From NCBI GenBank assembly GCA_963710975.1, contig CAVQCG010000003.1, forward strand, positions 62,001 to 126,000: a DNA stretch of 64,000 nucleotides, written 5' to 3'. Shown piece by piece: positions 17,413 to 25,954 of the stretch. A program made the position numbers and the translations under genes. The notes beneath the pieces were generated by a model. The model made no database searches. It was not told the origin of the DNA and worked only from the letters and a program-made list of their open reading frames with translations. The stretch is from JBBQXH01 sp963710975. Its GTDB lineage: Bacteria; Actinomycetota; Thermoleophilia; Gaiellales; Gaiellaceae. Position 1 is the stretch's first letter. Each line of letters starts with the position of its first letter.

Positions 17413-17439
17413 TTGACAGCACGTGTCTTCCGCTATAGA
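17413..17439 (+). promoter_or_regulatory. Possible promoter before the first cupin gene
   Basis: A perfect TTGACA (17413-17418) is followed 15 bp later by TATAGA (17434-17439). The spacing is short, but both hexamers stand out. It would give the cupin-MAO-cupin-TMADH genes a start separate from the SDR. Confidence 0.45.
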
Positions 17440-17513
17440 AGTCAAAACCTGCTTTCAGAGTTCACGCGGAGCCCGCCGCTGACAACGATCGAGCGAGGGA
17501 GGTTGAACGACCC

Positions 17514-17858
17514 ATGGCAACCGTCAAGACCATCCCAGTGAGCAATGTGTCCGCCGACGAGTACGAGCCGTTCATGGTGGGAGACGAGCATGTGGGCGAC
17601 GTGCATTGGCTTCGCACCGAAAGCGGCGGCGAGGGCCAACTCTACGCCGGCCTGTGGACGTGCCAGCCGAGAACCATTCCCTACGTCTTCCCTGGCGATG
17701 AGACCTTTCAGGTTCTCGAGGGCGAGGTTCACATCGAAGCGGAGGGCGGAGAGTCCGTCGACCTCAGGCCCGGCGACATCGTGTCGTTCTCAAAAGGCCA
17801 GGTTGCAACCTGGACGATCTCCAAGCCGTTCAAGAAGTTCTTCGTCGTCAGCGGCTGA
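17514..17858 (+). CDS. Small cupin (DUF861/EutQ-like)
   Basis: 114-residue single-domain cupin. The core reads GDETFQVLEGEVHIEAEGG followed by LRPGDIVSFSKG, the two cupin motifs, and the protein ends with the DUF861-type FKKFFVVSG. The typical metal-binding histidines are mostly lost, as in many DUF861 members. GGGAGG precedes the ATG. It is a paralogue of the cupin at 19278 on the other side of the amine oxidase gene: both share a GD/GEVHWLR...YAGLW core. Function unknown; a binding or detoxification role next to the oxidase is inference. Confidence 0.8.
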   Translation: MATVKTIPVSNVSADEYEPFMVGDEHVGDVHWLRTESGGEGQLYAGLWTCQPRTIPYVFPGDETFQVLEGEVHIEAEGGESVDLRPGDIVSFSKGQVATWTISKPFKKFFVVSG

Positions 17859-17941
17859 CCCAAGAAGCCTGAGCAGCCTTAGCCAAGCCTCGAGGCATCG
17901 TCGGCTCACGCCAGGTCGGGCCGCGGTTCCCAAGGAGTTCG

Positions 17942-19231
17942 ATGTCCATCACCCATGACGCGATCGTCATCGGCGGCGGGTTCGCCGGGGTTACCGCCGG
18001 ACGGGAACTTCAGCAATCAGGCAACCGAACGGTGCTACTCGAAGCACGCGATCGCCTGGGTGGCCGGACGTGGACATCCGAGTTCGCGGGAACCAAGGTG
18101 GAGATGGGCGGAACCTGGGTGCACTGGCACCAGCCGCACGTATGGGCCGAGCTCCGACGCTACGGGCTCGAGCTCGCAGAGAGCCCCGCCGCTGACCGCG
18201 CCGGTTGGATGGTCGGCCAGGAGCTTACGCAGGGGCCCGCCGACAAGCTCTGGTCGATCCTCAACGACGGCACCAACCGGATGTGCTTCGACTCGAGGGA
18301 TGTCTTCGAGCGCCCGCACGATCCGCTGTTCAGCGACATCTCTGCAGTTGACGCCCTCTCGATCCAGGATCGGGTCGACCAGCTTGGCTTCGATCGAGAG
18401 ACGCAGGACATCAACGACGGTGCCTGGTCCACCTGCTGCAGCGCCTACTGCAATGAGACTGGACTGGTTGCCGCGTTGCGCTGGCATGCCCTGTCTGGCT
18501 TCGACGCACAGCTGATGTGGGACTGCATCGCTCGTTACAAGATCGCGACGGGAACCAAGAGTCTGGTCGATGCCATCGCGGCCGATGGGGGCTTCGAAAC
18601 TCGGCTCTCGACCCCAGTCTCGTCGGTGGAGCAGGACGCGGATCGAGTGGCGGTACGAACTCGCGACGGCGAGACGCTCGTGGCCAAGACGGTCATCGTC
18701 GCCGTGCCGGTCAACACGCTGAGGAATATCGAATTCACGCCTGAGCTGTCAGCTGGCAAGCAGGCGATTGCGACGGAAGGTCAGTCGTCGCACGGCGTCA
18801 AGATCTGGATCCGCGTCCGCGGTGAAGTCAGCTACTTCGCAACGGCGCCCAGCGCGCACGGGATCACCTTCCTCCAGTCTGAGTACAAGGTCGGCGGCGA
18901 CACGCTCTTCGTGTCGTTCGGTCCCGATGCCGCGAGGCTGGACCCGGCCGACAAGGATGCAGTCGCGAAAGTCGTGAGCGAGCTCTTGCCGGGGCACGAG
19001 GTAGTCGACGTCTACGCTCACAACTGGACCGCGGACGAGTTCGCTCAGGGGACATGGTCGATGTACCGGCCGAACCAGCTCACGCGCTACCTTCGCGACG
19101 TTCAGCAGCCGGAGGGGCGCGTCTTCCTCTCCGGATCCGACACGGCGAACGGCTGGAACGGATTCATCGACGGTGCCATCGAGAGCGGCCTTTCGGCAGC
19201 ACGGAAAGCCGGGCAGCTCCTCGCCGGTTGA
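17942..19231 (+). CDS. Flavin-containing amine oxidase (monoamine oxidase family)
   Basis: 429-residue FAD amine oxidase. N-terminal Rossmann motif AIVIGGGFAGVTAGRELQ (8-25), the LEARDRLGGRTWTSEF GG-motif around 33-48, and the MAO signature MGGTWVHWHQPHVW. The C-terminus carries the FAD-contacting LSGSDTANGWNGFIDGAIESG-like segment. Such enzymes oxidise primary or secondary amines to aldehydes, giving ammonia and H2O2. AAGGAG precedes the ATG. It lies between two paralogous cupins and just upstream of trimethylamine dehydrogenase. Confidence 0.9.
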   Translation: MSITHDAIVIGGGFAGVTAGRELQQSGNRTVLLEARDRLGGRTWTSEFAGTKVEMGGTWVHWHQPHVWAELRRYGLELAESPAADRAGWMVGQELTQGPADKLWSILNDGTNRMCFDSRDVFERPHDPLFSDISAVDALSIQDRVDQLGFDRETQDINDGAWSTCCSAYCNETGLVAALRWHALSGFDAQLMWDCIARYKIATGTKSLVDAIAADGGFETRLSTPVSSVEQDADRVAVRTRDGETLVAKTVIVAVPVNTLRNIEFTPELSAGKQAIATEGQSSHGVKIWIRVRGEVSYFATAPSAHGITFLQSEYKVGGDTLFVSFGPDAARLDPADKDAVAKVVSELLPGHEVVDVYAHNWTADEFAQGTWSMYRPNQLTRYLRDVQQPEGRVFLSGSDTANGWNGFIDGAIESGLSAARKAGQLLAG

Positions 19232-19277
19232 TTTGCGAGTGACGAGAGACGTGTCTCACGAGAAGGGATGTCCCTAA

Positions 19278-19625
19278 GTGAAGGGTCCGTTCGTCTCGCA
19301 CGCCTCGGCGGAGAGCTGGGAGCCCTTCTCGCTCGGCGAGCTCGAGATCGGCGAAGTCCACTGGCTGCGGCTGGAGGAGGGGGAGGAGGGTGCGTACTAC
19401 GCAGGGCTCTGGCGAATCGGTCCAGGCGAGTTCCCGCCCGAGGTTCCCTACGACATGACGATGAACGAGACGATCCAGATCTTCGAAGGGGAGGTGACGA
19501 TCCAGATCGTCGACGGCCCGTCCCTCGAGCTCGTCCCCGGGAGCATCGCATCGTTCGCTCCGGGAACCAGGACACGCTGGAGGTTCACCGAGACGCCGTT
19601 CAAGGAGCTCTTCGTGCTCAGCTGA
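19278..19625 (+). CDS. Small cupin (DUF861-like), paralogue of the 17514 cupin
   Basis: 115-residue cupin with GTG start. IQIFEGEVTIQIVDGPSLEL and VPGSIASFAPGT form the two cupin strands, and it ends FKELFVLS like its paralogue (FKKFFVVSG). Shared GEVHWLR and YYAGLW motifs show the two flanking copies arose by duplication. Upstream GAGAAGGGA serves as ribosome site with rather long spacing. Function unknown. Confidence 0.78.
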   Translation: MKGPFVSHASAESWEPFSLGELEIGEVHWLRLEEGEEGAYYAGLWRIGPGEFPPEVPYDMTMNETIQIFEGEVTIQIVDGPSLELVPGSIASFAPGTRTRWRFTETPFKELFVLS

Positions 19626-19662
19626 AGGCGACGTCGAGGAGCGACGACGAAAGGTAGGCGAG

Positions 19663-21852
19663 ATGGCGCGAGATCCAAAATACGACATCCTTTTCGAGCC
19701 CATCCAGGTCGGCCCGAAGACGCTGCCGAACCGGTTCTTCCAGGTGGCTCACTGCAACGGAGCCGGCTCGGACAGGCCTGGATTCCAGTCGCACTTCCGT
19801 GCGATGAAAGCCGAGGGCGGTTGGGGGACGGTTTCGACCGAGTACTGCTCGATCGGGCCCGAGAGCGACGACACCCACCGCGTCAGCGCACGGCTCTGGG
19901 ACGATGGTGACGTCCGGAACCTCAGCCTCATGTGCGACATGGTCCACGAGCAAGGCTCGCTCGCTGCTGTCGAGATCTGGCACGGGGGCGCCAATGCCTG
20001 CGGCCACGACAGTCGCGTGCCTGCCCGTGGCCCCTCCCAGATCGCGAGCCCATTCGCGTTCATGCGTGCCTGCAAGGAGATGGACCGGAATGACATCGCT
20101 GAAGTCCAACAGCTGTACGTGAACGCCTGTAAGCGAGCCCGCGACGCCGGCTTCGACGTTCTCACCATCTACTACGCGCACACCGAGGCGTTGCTGCATC
20201 AGTTCCTTCTGCCCTTCTTCAACCGGCGGACCGACGAGTACGGTGGCTCTTTCGAGAACCGTTGCCGGTTCGGACGTGAGGTTCTCGAGCTCGTGGGCGA
20301 GGCGGTGGGTGACGACTGCGCAATCGCTGTTCGCTTCGGGGTCGACACGCTCGACCTTCCGGTCGGGCTCGGCGACCGGGGGATCCGCCAAGACGGAGAA
20401 GGGCTCCAGTTCATCGAGTACATGGATGAGCTTGTCGACATGTGGGACATCAACGTCGGCAACGCCGTCGAGTGGGGCGAGGACGCTGCGCCGTCGCGCA
20501 CCCATCCGGAGAACCACGAACGGCCGCACGTCTACAAGGTCAAGGAGCACACGAACAAGCCCGTCTTGAACGTCGGCCGTTTTACCAACCCGGACACGAT
20601 GATCGAGGTGATCCGAAGCGGACAGGCGGACATCATCGGCGCCGCGAGGCCATCCATCGCGGATCCGTTCCTCCCGAAGAAGATCGAAGAGGGGCGACTC
20701 GACGACATCCGGGAGTGCATCGGCTGCAACGTGTGCATCTCGCGCTGGGAGATCGGCGGTCCGCCCCTCGTCTGTACCCAGAACGCCACATCGGCCGAGG
20801 AGTACCGTCGCGGCTGGCATCCCGAGAAGTTCACGCAGGCCGAGAACTGGGACAACGACGTCCTCGTCGTGGGGGCGGGGCCGGCCGGCATGGAGTGCGC
20901 CATGGTGCTCGGAAAGCGCGGCATGCGCCGCGTCCACCTCGTGGATGCGGCCCAGGCCATCGGCGGCCACATGAGTTGGGTTCCGCAGCTTCCCGGACTG
21001 GGCGAATGGGCTCGGGTCGTCAACTACCGGGGTATCCAGCTCAACAAGCTGAAGAACGTCGAGGTGATCACGGGCACGACGCTCGACCCCTCGGCTGTCC
21101 TCGAGTACGGGGCCGAGATCGTCGTCGTGGCTACCGGCTCACACTGGTCGACCGACGGCCTTCAGGGGATCACGAACGAGCCCATTCCCGGAGCCGATGC
21201 GTCACTCCCCCATGTCGCTACGCCCGATCAGATCATGGTCGGGGCAAAGGCTGTCGGGAAGCGCGTGCTCGTCTACGACTGCGAGACCTACTTCATGGGT
21301 GTCGGGATGGCCGAGAAGCTCGTCCGAGATGGCCACGAAGTGACCTACGCGACCCCGTTCGAAGCGATCGCACCCTACACCCACTACACCCTGGAGTTCC
21401 CTCGGCTCAACCGGACTCTGCGCGCACTAGGAGTCACGATTGTCCTCGAGCAGGTCCTGACCGGGATTGATCCCGGCAAGGCAACGCTCGCCGACGCGTG
21501 GACTGAGGAGGAGCACGAGCTCGAGTTCGACACCATCGTGCTCGTCACACAGCGGATATCTGACGACGCCTTGTACCGAGAGCTCTCCGACGATCCCGAC
21601 GTACTCGCCGGTGCCGGCATCAGCGGGATCTACCAGATCGGCGACTGTGTGCTGCCGTCGCTGACTGCCGAGGCCGTCTTCAGCGGACATCGTCTCGCGC
21701 GCGAGATCGACGCGCCAAATCCCGCCGTCGCTTTGCCATACATCCGCGAGCGGCGGCTACTGAACGCCACAGGCGAGGACTACGAGCTTCGCAGTCCCGC
21801 GATCACCATGGCGGCGCTCTTGAGGCCGGCGGGCGAGGCGAGAAAGCCATGA
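19663..21852 (+). CDS. tmd: Trimethylamine dehydrogenase-type NADH:flavin oxidoreductase
   Basis: 729 residues, the length of Methylophilus trimethylamine dehydrogenase. N-terminal FMN TIM barrel with the flavin-linking cysteine in QVAHCNGAGS (residue 31), Tyr61 and Trp261/Trp362 where TMADH has its substrate aromatic bowl, and Tyr170/His173 in IYYAH. The 4Fe-4S ligands are CIGCNVC plus a fourth Cys twelve residues on (about 352, 355, 358, 371). The C-terminal half is an FAD/ADP-binding reductase fold (VLVVGAGPAGMECAMVLG). TMADH oxidatively demethylates trimethylamine to dimethylamine and formaldehyde, passing electrons to ETF, which is not in the window. DMADH or a related amine are alternatives, but the Tyr favours trimethylamine. 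Confidence 0.93.
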   Translation: MARDPKYDILFEPIQVGPKTLPNRFFQVAHCNGAGSDRPGFQSHFRAMKAEGGWGTVSTEYCSIGPESDDTHRVSARLWDDGDVRNLSLMCDMVHEQGSLAAVEIWHGGANACGHDSRVPARGPSQIASPFAFMRACKEMDRNDIAEVQQLYVNACKRARDAGFDVLTIYYAHTEALLHQFLLPFFNRRTDEYGGSFENRCRFGREVLELVGEAVGDDCAIAVRFGVDTLDLPVGLGDRGIRQDGEGLQFIEYMDELVDMWDINVGNAVEWGEDAAPSRTHPENHERPHVYKVKEHTNKPVLNVGRFTNPDTMIEVIRSGQADIIGAARPSIADPFLPKKIEEGRLDDIRECIGCNVCISRWEIGGPPLVCTQNATSAEEYRRGWHPEKFTQAENWDNDVLVVGAGPAGMECAMVLGKRGMRRVHLVDAAQAIGGHMSWVPQLPGLGEWARVVNYRGIQLNKLKNVEVITGTTLDPSAVLEYGAEIVVVATGSHWSTDGLQGITNEPIPGADASLPHVATPDQIMVGAKAVGKRVLVYDCETYFMGVGMAEKLVRDGHEVTYATPFEAIAPYTHYTLEFPRLNRTLRALGVTIVLEQVLTGIDPGKATLADAWTEEEHELEFDTIVLVTQRISDDALYRELSDDPDVLAGAGISGIYQIGDCVLPSLTAEAVFSGHRLAREIDAPNPAVALPYIRERRLLNATGEDYELRSPAITMAALLRPAGEARKP

Positions 21853-22748
21853 CGACGCCGCTGCAGACCCTCCAGGCAGAGTTGGGTGTCGAGTTCTTCG
21901 AATGGGACGGGTGGCCCTGGCCGGCGAACTTCGGCGATGCGGAGAACGAGTACCTCGCCGTTCGACGCCAGGTGGGGCTTGTCGACAGCTCGGGGCTTCG
22001 GAAGTGGGAGTTCAGGGGACCTGATGCAATCAGGGCGGTCGACCACATCACGACGCAAGACTGCGCTGCGATGGTCGATGGCCGCGTCCACTACACCCCG
22101 ATGTGCTCCAGTGACGGATCCATCCTCGATGACATCACCGTTTTCCGATTCGCGGCTGACCGTGTGATGGTCGTATCCGGGATCGCGTCTACCGAGAATC
22201 ACCTGCGGGAGGCGACCGGGCATCTGGACGTTGAGATCGTTCATCTCAGTAACGAGCTCGCGAGCCTTCAGCTGCAGGGCCCGCGCTCGCGGGACGCGCT
22301 TTCCGCTCAATGCACGATCGATCTCTCCAAGTTGCCGTACTTCCATTGCGCGCACGGCACGGTAGCCGGAGAGCAGTGCGTCGTCTCACGAACCGGTTAC
22401 AGCGGCGAGCTGGGGTTCGAGATCTTCTCCTCCCCGGAGAGCGCCGCCCGAATCTGGACGTCCCTCATGGAAGCCAATGCGGGCCTCGGCATCCGCCCCT
22501 ACGGACTCGAGGCAGCGGATTACCTCCGAGTCGAATCGGGCCTGATCTTCGTCACCTTCGACTACATGCCCGGCGAGAGCACGCCGTTCGAGCTGAATCT
22601 CGGGTGGGCCGTCGCACTCGACAAGCCTGGCTTCATCGGCAAGGACGCCCTCAGTTCGACTGGCAGAGAAGGAGCCGACTCACCGAATCGGAGGGCTCGA
22701 GTTCGAAGAAGCGACGGTTCCCGAGCCGGGTACAGCCGTGTTTCGTGA
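21849..22748 (+). CDS. GcvT-like aminomethyltransferase, C-terminus frameshifted
   Basis: 299-residue frame whose first ~270 residues are a folate-binding GcvT fold: HITTQDCAAMVDGRVHYTPM near residue 59, SRTGYSGELGFEIF near 182 and GWAVALDKPGFIGKDAL near 252. Start overlaps the TMADH stop (ATGA). After GKDAL the frame goes wrong, giving a low-complexity tail; the true C-terminal barrel continues in another frame from about 22651 to 22935. Expected role: transfer of the formaldehyde-level carbon from TMADH or DMG onto tetrahydrofolate. Either a disabled gene or a sequencing indel. Confidence 0.85.
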   Translation: MTTPLQTLQAELGVEFFEWDGWPWPANFGDAENEYLAVRRQVGLVDSSGLRKWEFRGPDAIRAVDHITTQDCAAMVDGRVHYTPMCSSDGSILDDITVFRFAADRVMVVSGIASTENHLREATGHLDVEIVHLSNELASLQLQGPRSRDALSAQCTIDLSKLPYFHCAHGTVAGEQCVVSRTGYSGELGFEIFSSPESAARIWTSLMEANAGLGIRPYGLEAADYLRVESGLIFVTFDYMPGESTPFELNLGWAVALDKPGFIGKDALSSTGREGADSPNRRARVRRSDGSRAGYSRVS

Positions 22749-22935
22749 CGGCGAGGAGGTGGGAACTCTCACCGTCGCGTGCGCGAGCGCGCTTCTCGGA
22801 CGGGTGCTGGCGCTCGCGATGCTCGACGGCGACGTTGCGAAAGCCACGGGCACGAGAGTCGAGGTGGACGGCCTGGCGGCGCGGGTGGCCAACCTGCCTT
22901 TCTACGACCCCGAGAGGAAGCGGCCCCGCAGCTGA
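22651..22935 (+). pseudogene. Displaced C-terminal domain of the GcvT-like gene
   Basis: Read in the frame one base shifted, this stretch gives HRIGGLEFEEATVPEPG followed by TAVFRDGEEVGTLT, then LLGRVLALAMLD and a normal stop at 22933-22935. That is the C-terminal barrel of GcvT/GCV_T proteins, continuing exactly where the upstream frame leaves homology, so a single +/-1 indel between about 22650 and 22665 explains both. Confidence 0.8.
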
Positions 22936-22945
22936 GAAGCGGGTC

Positions 22946-22974
22946 TTGAAATCTAGCAACTACTTTAGTAGTTT
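22946..22974 (+). promoter_or_regulatory. Sigma70-type promoter of the APC permease
   Basis: TTGAAA (22946-22951), exact 17-bp spacer, TAGTTT (22969-22974). The spacer and -10 are occupied by a palindrome. Start of the permease is about 48 bp downstream. Confidence 0.6.
22958..22973. promoter_or_regulatory. Perfect 7+7 palindrome overlapping the promoter (putative repressor operator)
   Basis: AACTACT-TT-AGTAGTT, perfect arms with a 2-bp centre, lying across the spacer and -10 of the permease promoter. Its A+T richness contrasts with the surroundings. A dimeric repressor bound here would block RNA polymerase. Confidence 0.6.
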
Positions 22975-23021
22975 ACTGCCCTTCCCTGCCGCTCGAGGGG
23001 CACCGACAAGAGGGGGATCCG

Positions 23022-24494
23022 GTGACTGAGGCCGCGATTGAAGAACGCCAACTGCTGAAGGCGATGCGGTGGTACGACGGTTTCATCCTCGCTATGGCGA
23101 TACCGGGCGCGCTCTTCGCGGGCCTTGGCTACACCATCGCCAGTGTTGGCGCGTGGGGCGCACTGGCCCTTTGGGCCGCCTCGTGCTTCATCGGAGTCCT
23201 CCAGAACTGGATCTACGCAGAGACTGCAGCGATGTTCCCGGACAAACCCGGCGGCATCGCGCTGTATGCCCACGAGGGCTGGCGCCGGTACTTCTCTCTC
23301 ATCGGGCCGATCGCGACGTTCGGCTACTGGTTTGCCTGGTCCAGCGTTCTCGCCATCTTCGGCGAGACGATCGGCTATCTCGTCCAGGCGGAATGGGCTC
23401 CGGGACAGACCTGGACGGTTGACGCTGGCTTCGTCGACGTCGGCTTACCCCACGTAATCGCCGCAGGGTGCGTCGTCCTGGTCTGGCTCTTCAACGTGTT
23501 CGGCATCAAGCCCGCCGTGTGGGTTGGTTATGCGACCAGCGGCCTTCTGCTGATTCCGATCGTCGTGTTCATGATCTTCCCGTACATAACGGGAGACTGG
23601 GACAGTTCGAAATTGACATGGGAGTTTGCGGGGCCATGGGGAGGATGGAAGCTCGCAATCGTCTGGATGTACATCATCGGATGGACAGCGTACGGGATCG
23701 AGATTGCTGCGAGCTTCGCGCCCGAATATCGTGATACGAAACGCGATACGGCAAAGGCTCTCAAAACAGCCGGGCTGTTTACATTACTCGTGTATGCAAC
23801 GGTTCCGCTCGGCGTCGGAGGGGTCCTGACCCAGGCGCAGATTGCCGAGAACCCGGTCGCCTTCTGGGTTCCGGCCTTCGACTCGATCGTCGGCGGCGCC
23901 TCCGACCTGATGGTCGCGATACTCATCGCGGCGTTCCTGCTGGCGATGAACGCAGCGACGGCGGACGGCTCGAGAGCCCTTTACGGAATCGCGCGGGACG
24001 ATATGACGATCAGGCAGCTGTACCACCTGAACAAGCGGGGCGTGCCAGGCCGAGCTATGACGGTGGACCTGATTGTGAACCTCGCGCTGATCTTCTTTGT
24101 CGCGACCCCGCTTGCGATCCTCGTGGCCGGCAATCTTGGTTACATAGCCGCGCACTTCTTCGCCATCACGGGCTTCCTTCTACTGCGAAAGGATCGCCCA
24201 AACTGGCCGCGCCCAATCAAGCTTCACTCGATCTGGATACCCATCGCCGTCATACTTGCCGCTCTGAACGCGTTGTTCATTGTTGTTGGAGCCACAAGCG
24301 CTGGCCTCTCAGGTTACGGCGGGAAGAAGGAGCTCTGGATCGGAGTGGGAGTACTCCTCATCTCGGTTGTGCTGTACATCTACCGCCGCGTCGTCCAGGA
24401 CAAGGCCCGCGTCTCGCTACGCGAAGAGGCACCGTCGATGCCCCCAGGGGAATCTGAGCCAACAAGCGTTGTGGCACGGGGATCTGCGAGATGA
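23022..24494 (+). CDS. APC-superfamily amino acid/amine permease
   Basis: 490-residue membrane protein with about 12 hydrophobic helices. GTG start preceded by GAGGGGGATCC. The first helix carries the broken-helix substrate motif MAIPGALFAGLGYTIASVG and the tail is charged cytosolic sequence. APC members import amino acids, polyamines or amines by proton or sodium symport. Position after the TMADH operon and its own operator-bearing promoter suggest uptake of an amine substrate. Its stop overlaps the Usp start (ATGA). Confidence 0.88.
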   Translation: MTEAAIEERQLLKAMRWYDGFILAMAIPGALFAGLGYTIASVGAWGALALWAASCFIGVLQNWIYAETAAMFPDKPGGIALYAHEGWRRYFSLIGPIATFGYWFAWSSVLAIFGETIGYLVQAEWAPGQTWTVDAGFVDVGLPHVIAAGCVVLVWLFNVFGIKPAVWVGYATSGLLLIPIVVFMIFPYITGDWDSSKLTWEFAGPWGGWKLAIVWMYIIGWTAYGIEIAASFAPEYRDTKRDTAKALKTAGLFTLLVYATVPLGVGGVLTQAQIAENPVAFWVPAFDSIVGGASDLMVAILIAAFLLAMNAATADGSRALYGIARDDMTIRQLYHLNKRGVPGRAMTVDLIVNLALIFFVATPLAILVAGNLGYIAAHFFAITGFLLLRKDRPNWPRPIKLHSIWIPIAVILAALNALFIVVGATSAGLSGYGGKKELWIGVGVLLISVVLYIYRRVVQDKARVSLREEAPSMPPGESEPTSVVARGSAR

Positions 24495-24901
24495 GGTCTA
24501 TCCTGGTGGCATACGACGGCTCCGAGTCTGCTAAGCGCGGACTCGAGCGGACAGCCCAACTGGCGCGAGAGGGAGCAACGGTGGCCGTAGTGAGCGTTGC
24601 CGCGGCGCTCCACCCGATGGGTGGGCGGAGCTCGGGAGGGGTCGACCCCGAAGAGCTCACAGAGCGGGGTCAAGAACTGGAACAGGCGAAGCGCACCCTG
24701 GCCGAGCGAGGGATTGATGCTCGTACGATCGAGGTCGTGGGAGACCCTCCGACGGCGATTCGTGATGCCGCGACGGAGGTTGCAGCTGATGTGATCGTCG
24801 TCGGGACTCGCGGGCGAGGAGCGATAAAGGGCGCGCTACTCGGATCCGTCAGCACAGCGCTGGTTCACAATGCGCCGTGCGACGTACTCGTAGTTCGCTA
24901 A
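24491..24901 (+). CDS. Universal stress protein (UspA family)
   Basis: 136-residue Usp domain: ILVAYDGSESAKRGLERTAQL at the N-terminus and the ATP-binding GTRGRGAIKGALLGSVS near residue 108, ending NAPCDVLVVR. Coupled to the permease gene, as is common for Usp proteins that ride along with transporters. Three further Usp-like genes occur in the window (25417, 56440, and none elsewhere complete). Confidence 0.92.
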   Translation: MRSILVAYDGSESAKRGLERTAQLAREGATVAVVSVAAALHPMGGRSSGGVDPEELTERGQELEQAKRTLAERGIDARTIEVVGDPPTAIRDAATEVAADVIVVGTRGRGAIKGALLGSVSTALVHNAPCDVLVVR

Positions 24902-24904
24902 CGC

Positions 24905-24924
24905 CGGCGGTTCGCGAAACGCCG
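24905..24924 (+). terminator. Hairpin after the Usp gene (possible terminator)
   Basis: CGGCGGTTCGCGAAACGCCG forms 10-base arms with a single G/A mismatch, 3 bp after the Usp stop. No T-run follows. Confidence 0.4.
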
Positions 24925-24991
24925 ACGCACACTCTCTCGTGCCACGAGGATCCTCTCCTGTTGTAGGAGGGGTGTGCCAATGCTCAGAGCA

Positions 24992-25345
24992 TCATTCGGC
25001 ATGGAGCTTCCACCGTGGCAGCTCACGCGCACGCCGACGCACCTTCCGTCGCCACGTTGGCATGAACCATATGAACCACGCGCCGAGGAGAACCGGGACT
25101 ACCAGAAACAACGCGGTCGAGACGAAGATTCCCAGGAGCACGATGACTGCGATCACGCCGAGGGCGATCGCAATCACCTGCAGCCGGTCGCGGCGCATTT
25201 CGCGCATCACGCCCCAGTACTCGTCGGCGGGGATCTGAGCGGTATTCCAGCTGCGCCCGCAGCTCTCGCACTTCCAGACCTCACCGTACGGAACCAGCCG
25301 CACTTCCCCACATTCGCATGGCACGGTGATCGGGGGCGCACGCAT
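24992..25345 (-). CDS. Small zinc-ribbon membrane protein, unknown function
   Basis: 117 residues. Two cysteine pairs at the N-terminus (CECGE near 10, CESCGR near 26) look like a zinc ribbon. Two adjacent hydrophobic helices follow (about 56-95: LQVIAIALGVIAVIVLLGIF and ALFLVVPVLLGAWFIWF), then a basic cytosolic tail rich in Arg. ATG at 25345 is the only likely start. I do not recognise a named family. Confidence 0.65.
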   Translation of the reverse strand: MRAPPITVPCECGEVRLVPYGEVWKCESCGRSWNTAQIPADEYWGVMREMRRDRLQVIAIALGVIAVIVLLGIFVSTALFLVVPVLLGAWFIWFMPTWRRKVRRRARELPRWKLHAE

Positions 25346-25416
25346 GGATGTGGATCTTACGTGGCGAATCTCCGCGTTACAGGGAGATCGCCGAGCTCAT
25401 GCGGTCTCGCCGGGTA

Positions 25417-25929
25417 TCAGTCGGCTAGCCAGACGAGGCAGGCGACGCGTTCGGAGACTGCCTCGACGGCCTTCCGGTAGCGGCGCCGCCGGAGACGGGT
25501 ACGGTCGGGGCCGAAGACGAGCAGGCTCGGCGCACACTCGCCTATCACCTGGATCAGCGCATCGATCGGATGAGGACTGCAGACCCGCAGGCGCTCGACC
25601 TTCACTCCGAGCGACGCGGCGAGCCCGGCCGGCGCCGCGAGAGCTCGGGTGTCCGCCTCGTCGTGGAGCTCCCAGCTCGTACCGAGCACGATTGCACTCG
25701 GCCCCAGCACCATCTCAACGACGTTGACGACGATGAAAGGTGCCCCCGTTTCGACGGCCGCGTCTACCGCGAACTCGGCAGCTGCCGGCTCGAACGGCAC
25801 GCCCAGCGTGGCGAGAAGCACCGGCCCCTTCGCCCCGGCGGGAGCCGTTTCGATGTCGGCGGAGCGCGAGTGACCAACGTCCAACACCAGATCCCCCAGA
25901 CCTAGATCGCAGCCCGGTGAGTAACACAT
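25417..25929 (-). CDS. Usp-like alpha/beta protein
   Basis: 170 residues with a degenerate universal-stress-protein fold: VLLATLGVPFEPAAAEFAVDAAV then PFIVVNVVEMVLG, and a later SLLVFGPDRTRLRRRRYRKA basic loop in place of the ATP-binding GxxGxGxxxG. The final strand ends ACLVWLAD. The missing glycine loop suggests no ATP binding. The start may lie further inside; ATG 25929 was chosen for lack of a better one. Confidence 0.55.
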   Translation of the reverse strand: MCYSPGCDLGLGDLVLDVGHSRSADIETAPAGAKGPVLLATLGVPFEPAAAEFAVDAAVETGAPFIVVNVVEMVLGPSAIVLGTSWELHDEADTRALAAPAGLAASLGVKVERLRVCSPHPIDALIQVIGECAPSLLVFGPDRTRLRRRRYRKAVEAVSERVACLVWLAD

Positions 25930-25954
25930 TCTGCGTGAGCGCTAAGTGTAGTTC

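Noticed and set aside
19618..20970. 450-codon minus-strand frame
   Set aside because: Lies antisense to trimethylamine dehydrogenase; typical long shadow frame in G+C-rich DNA with no recognisable domain.
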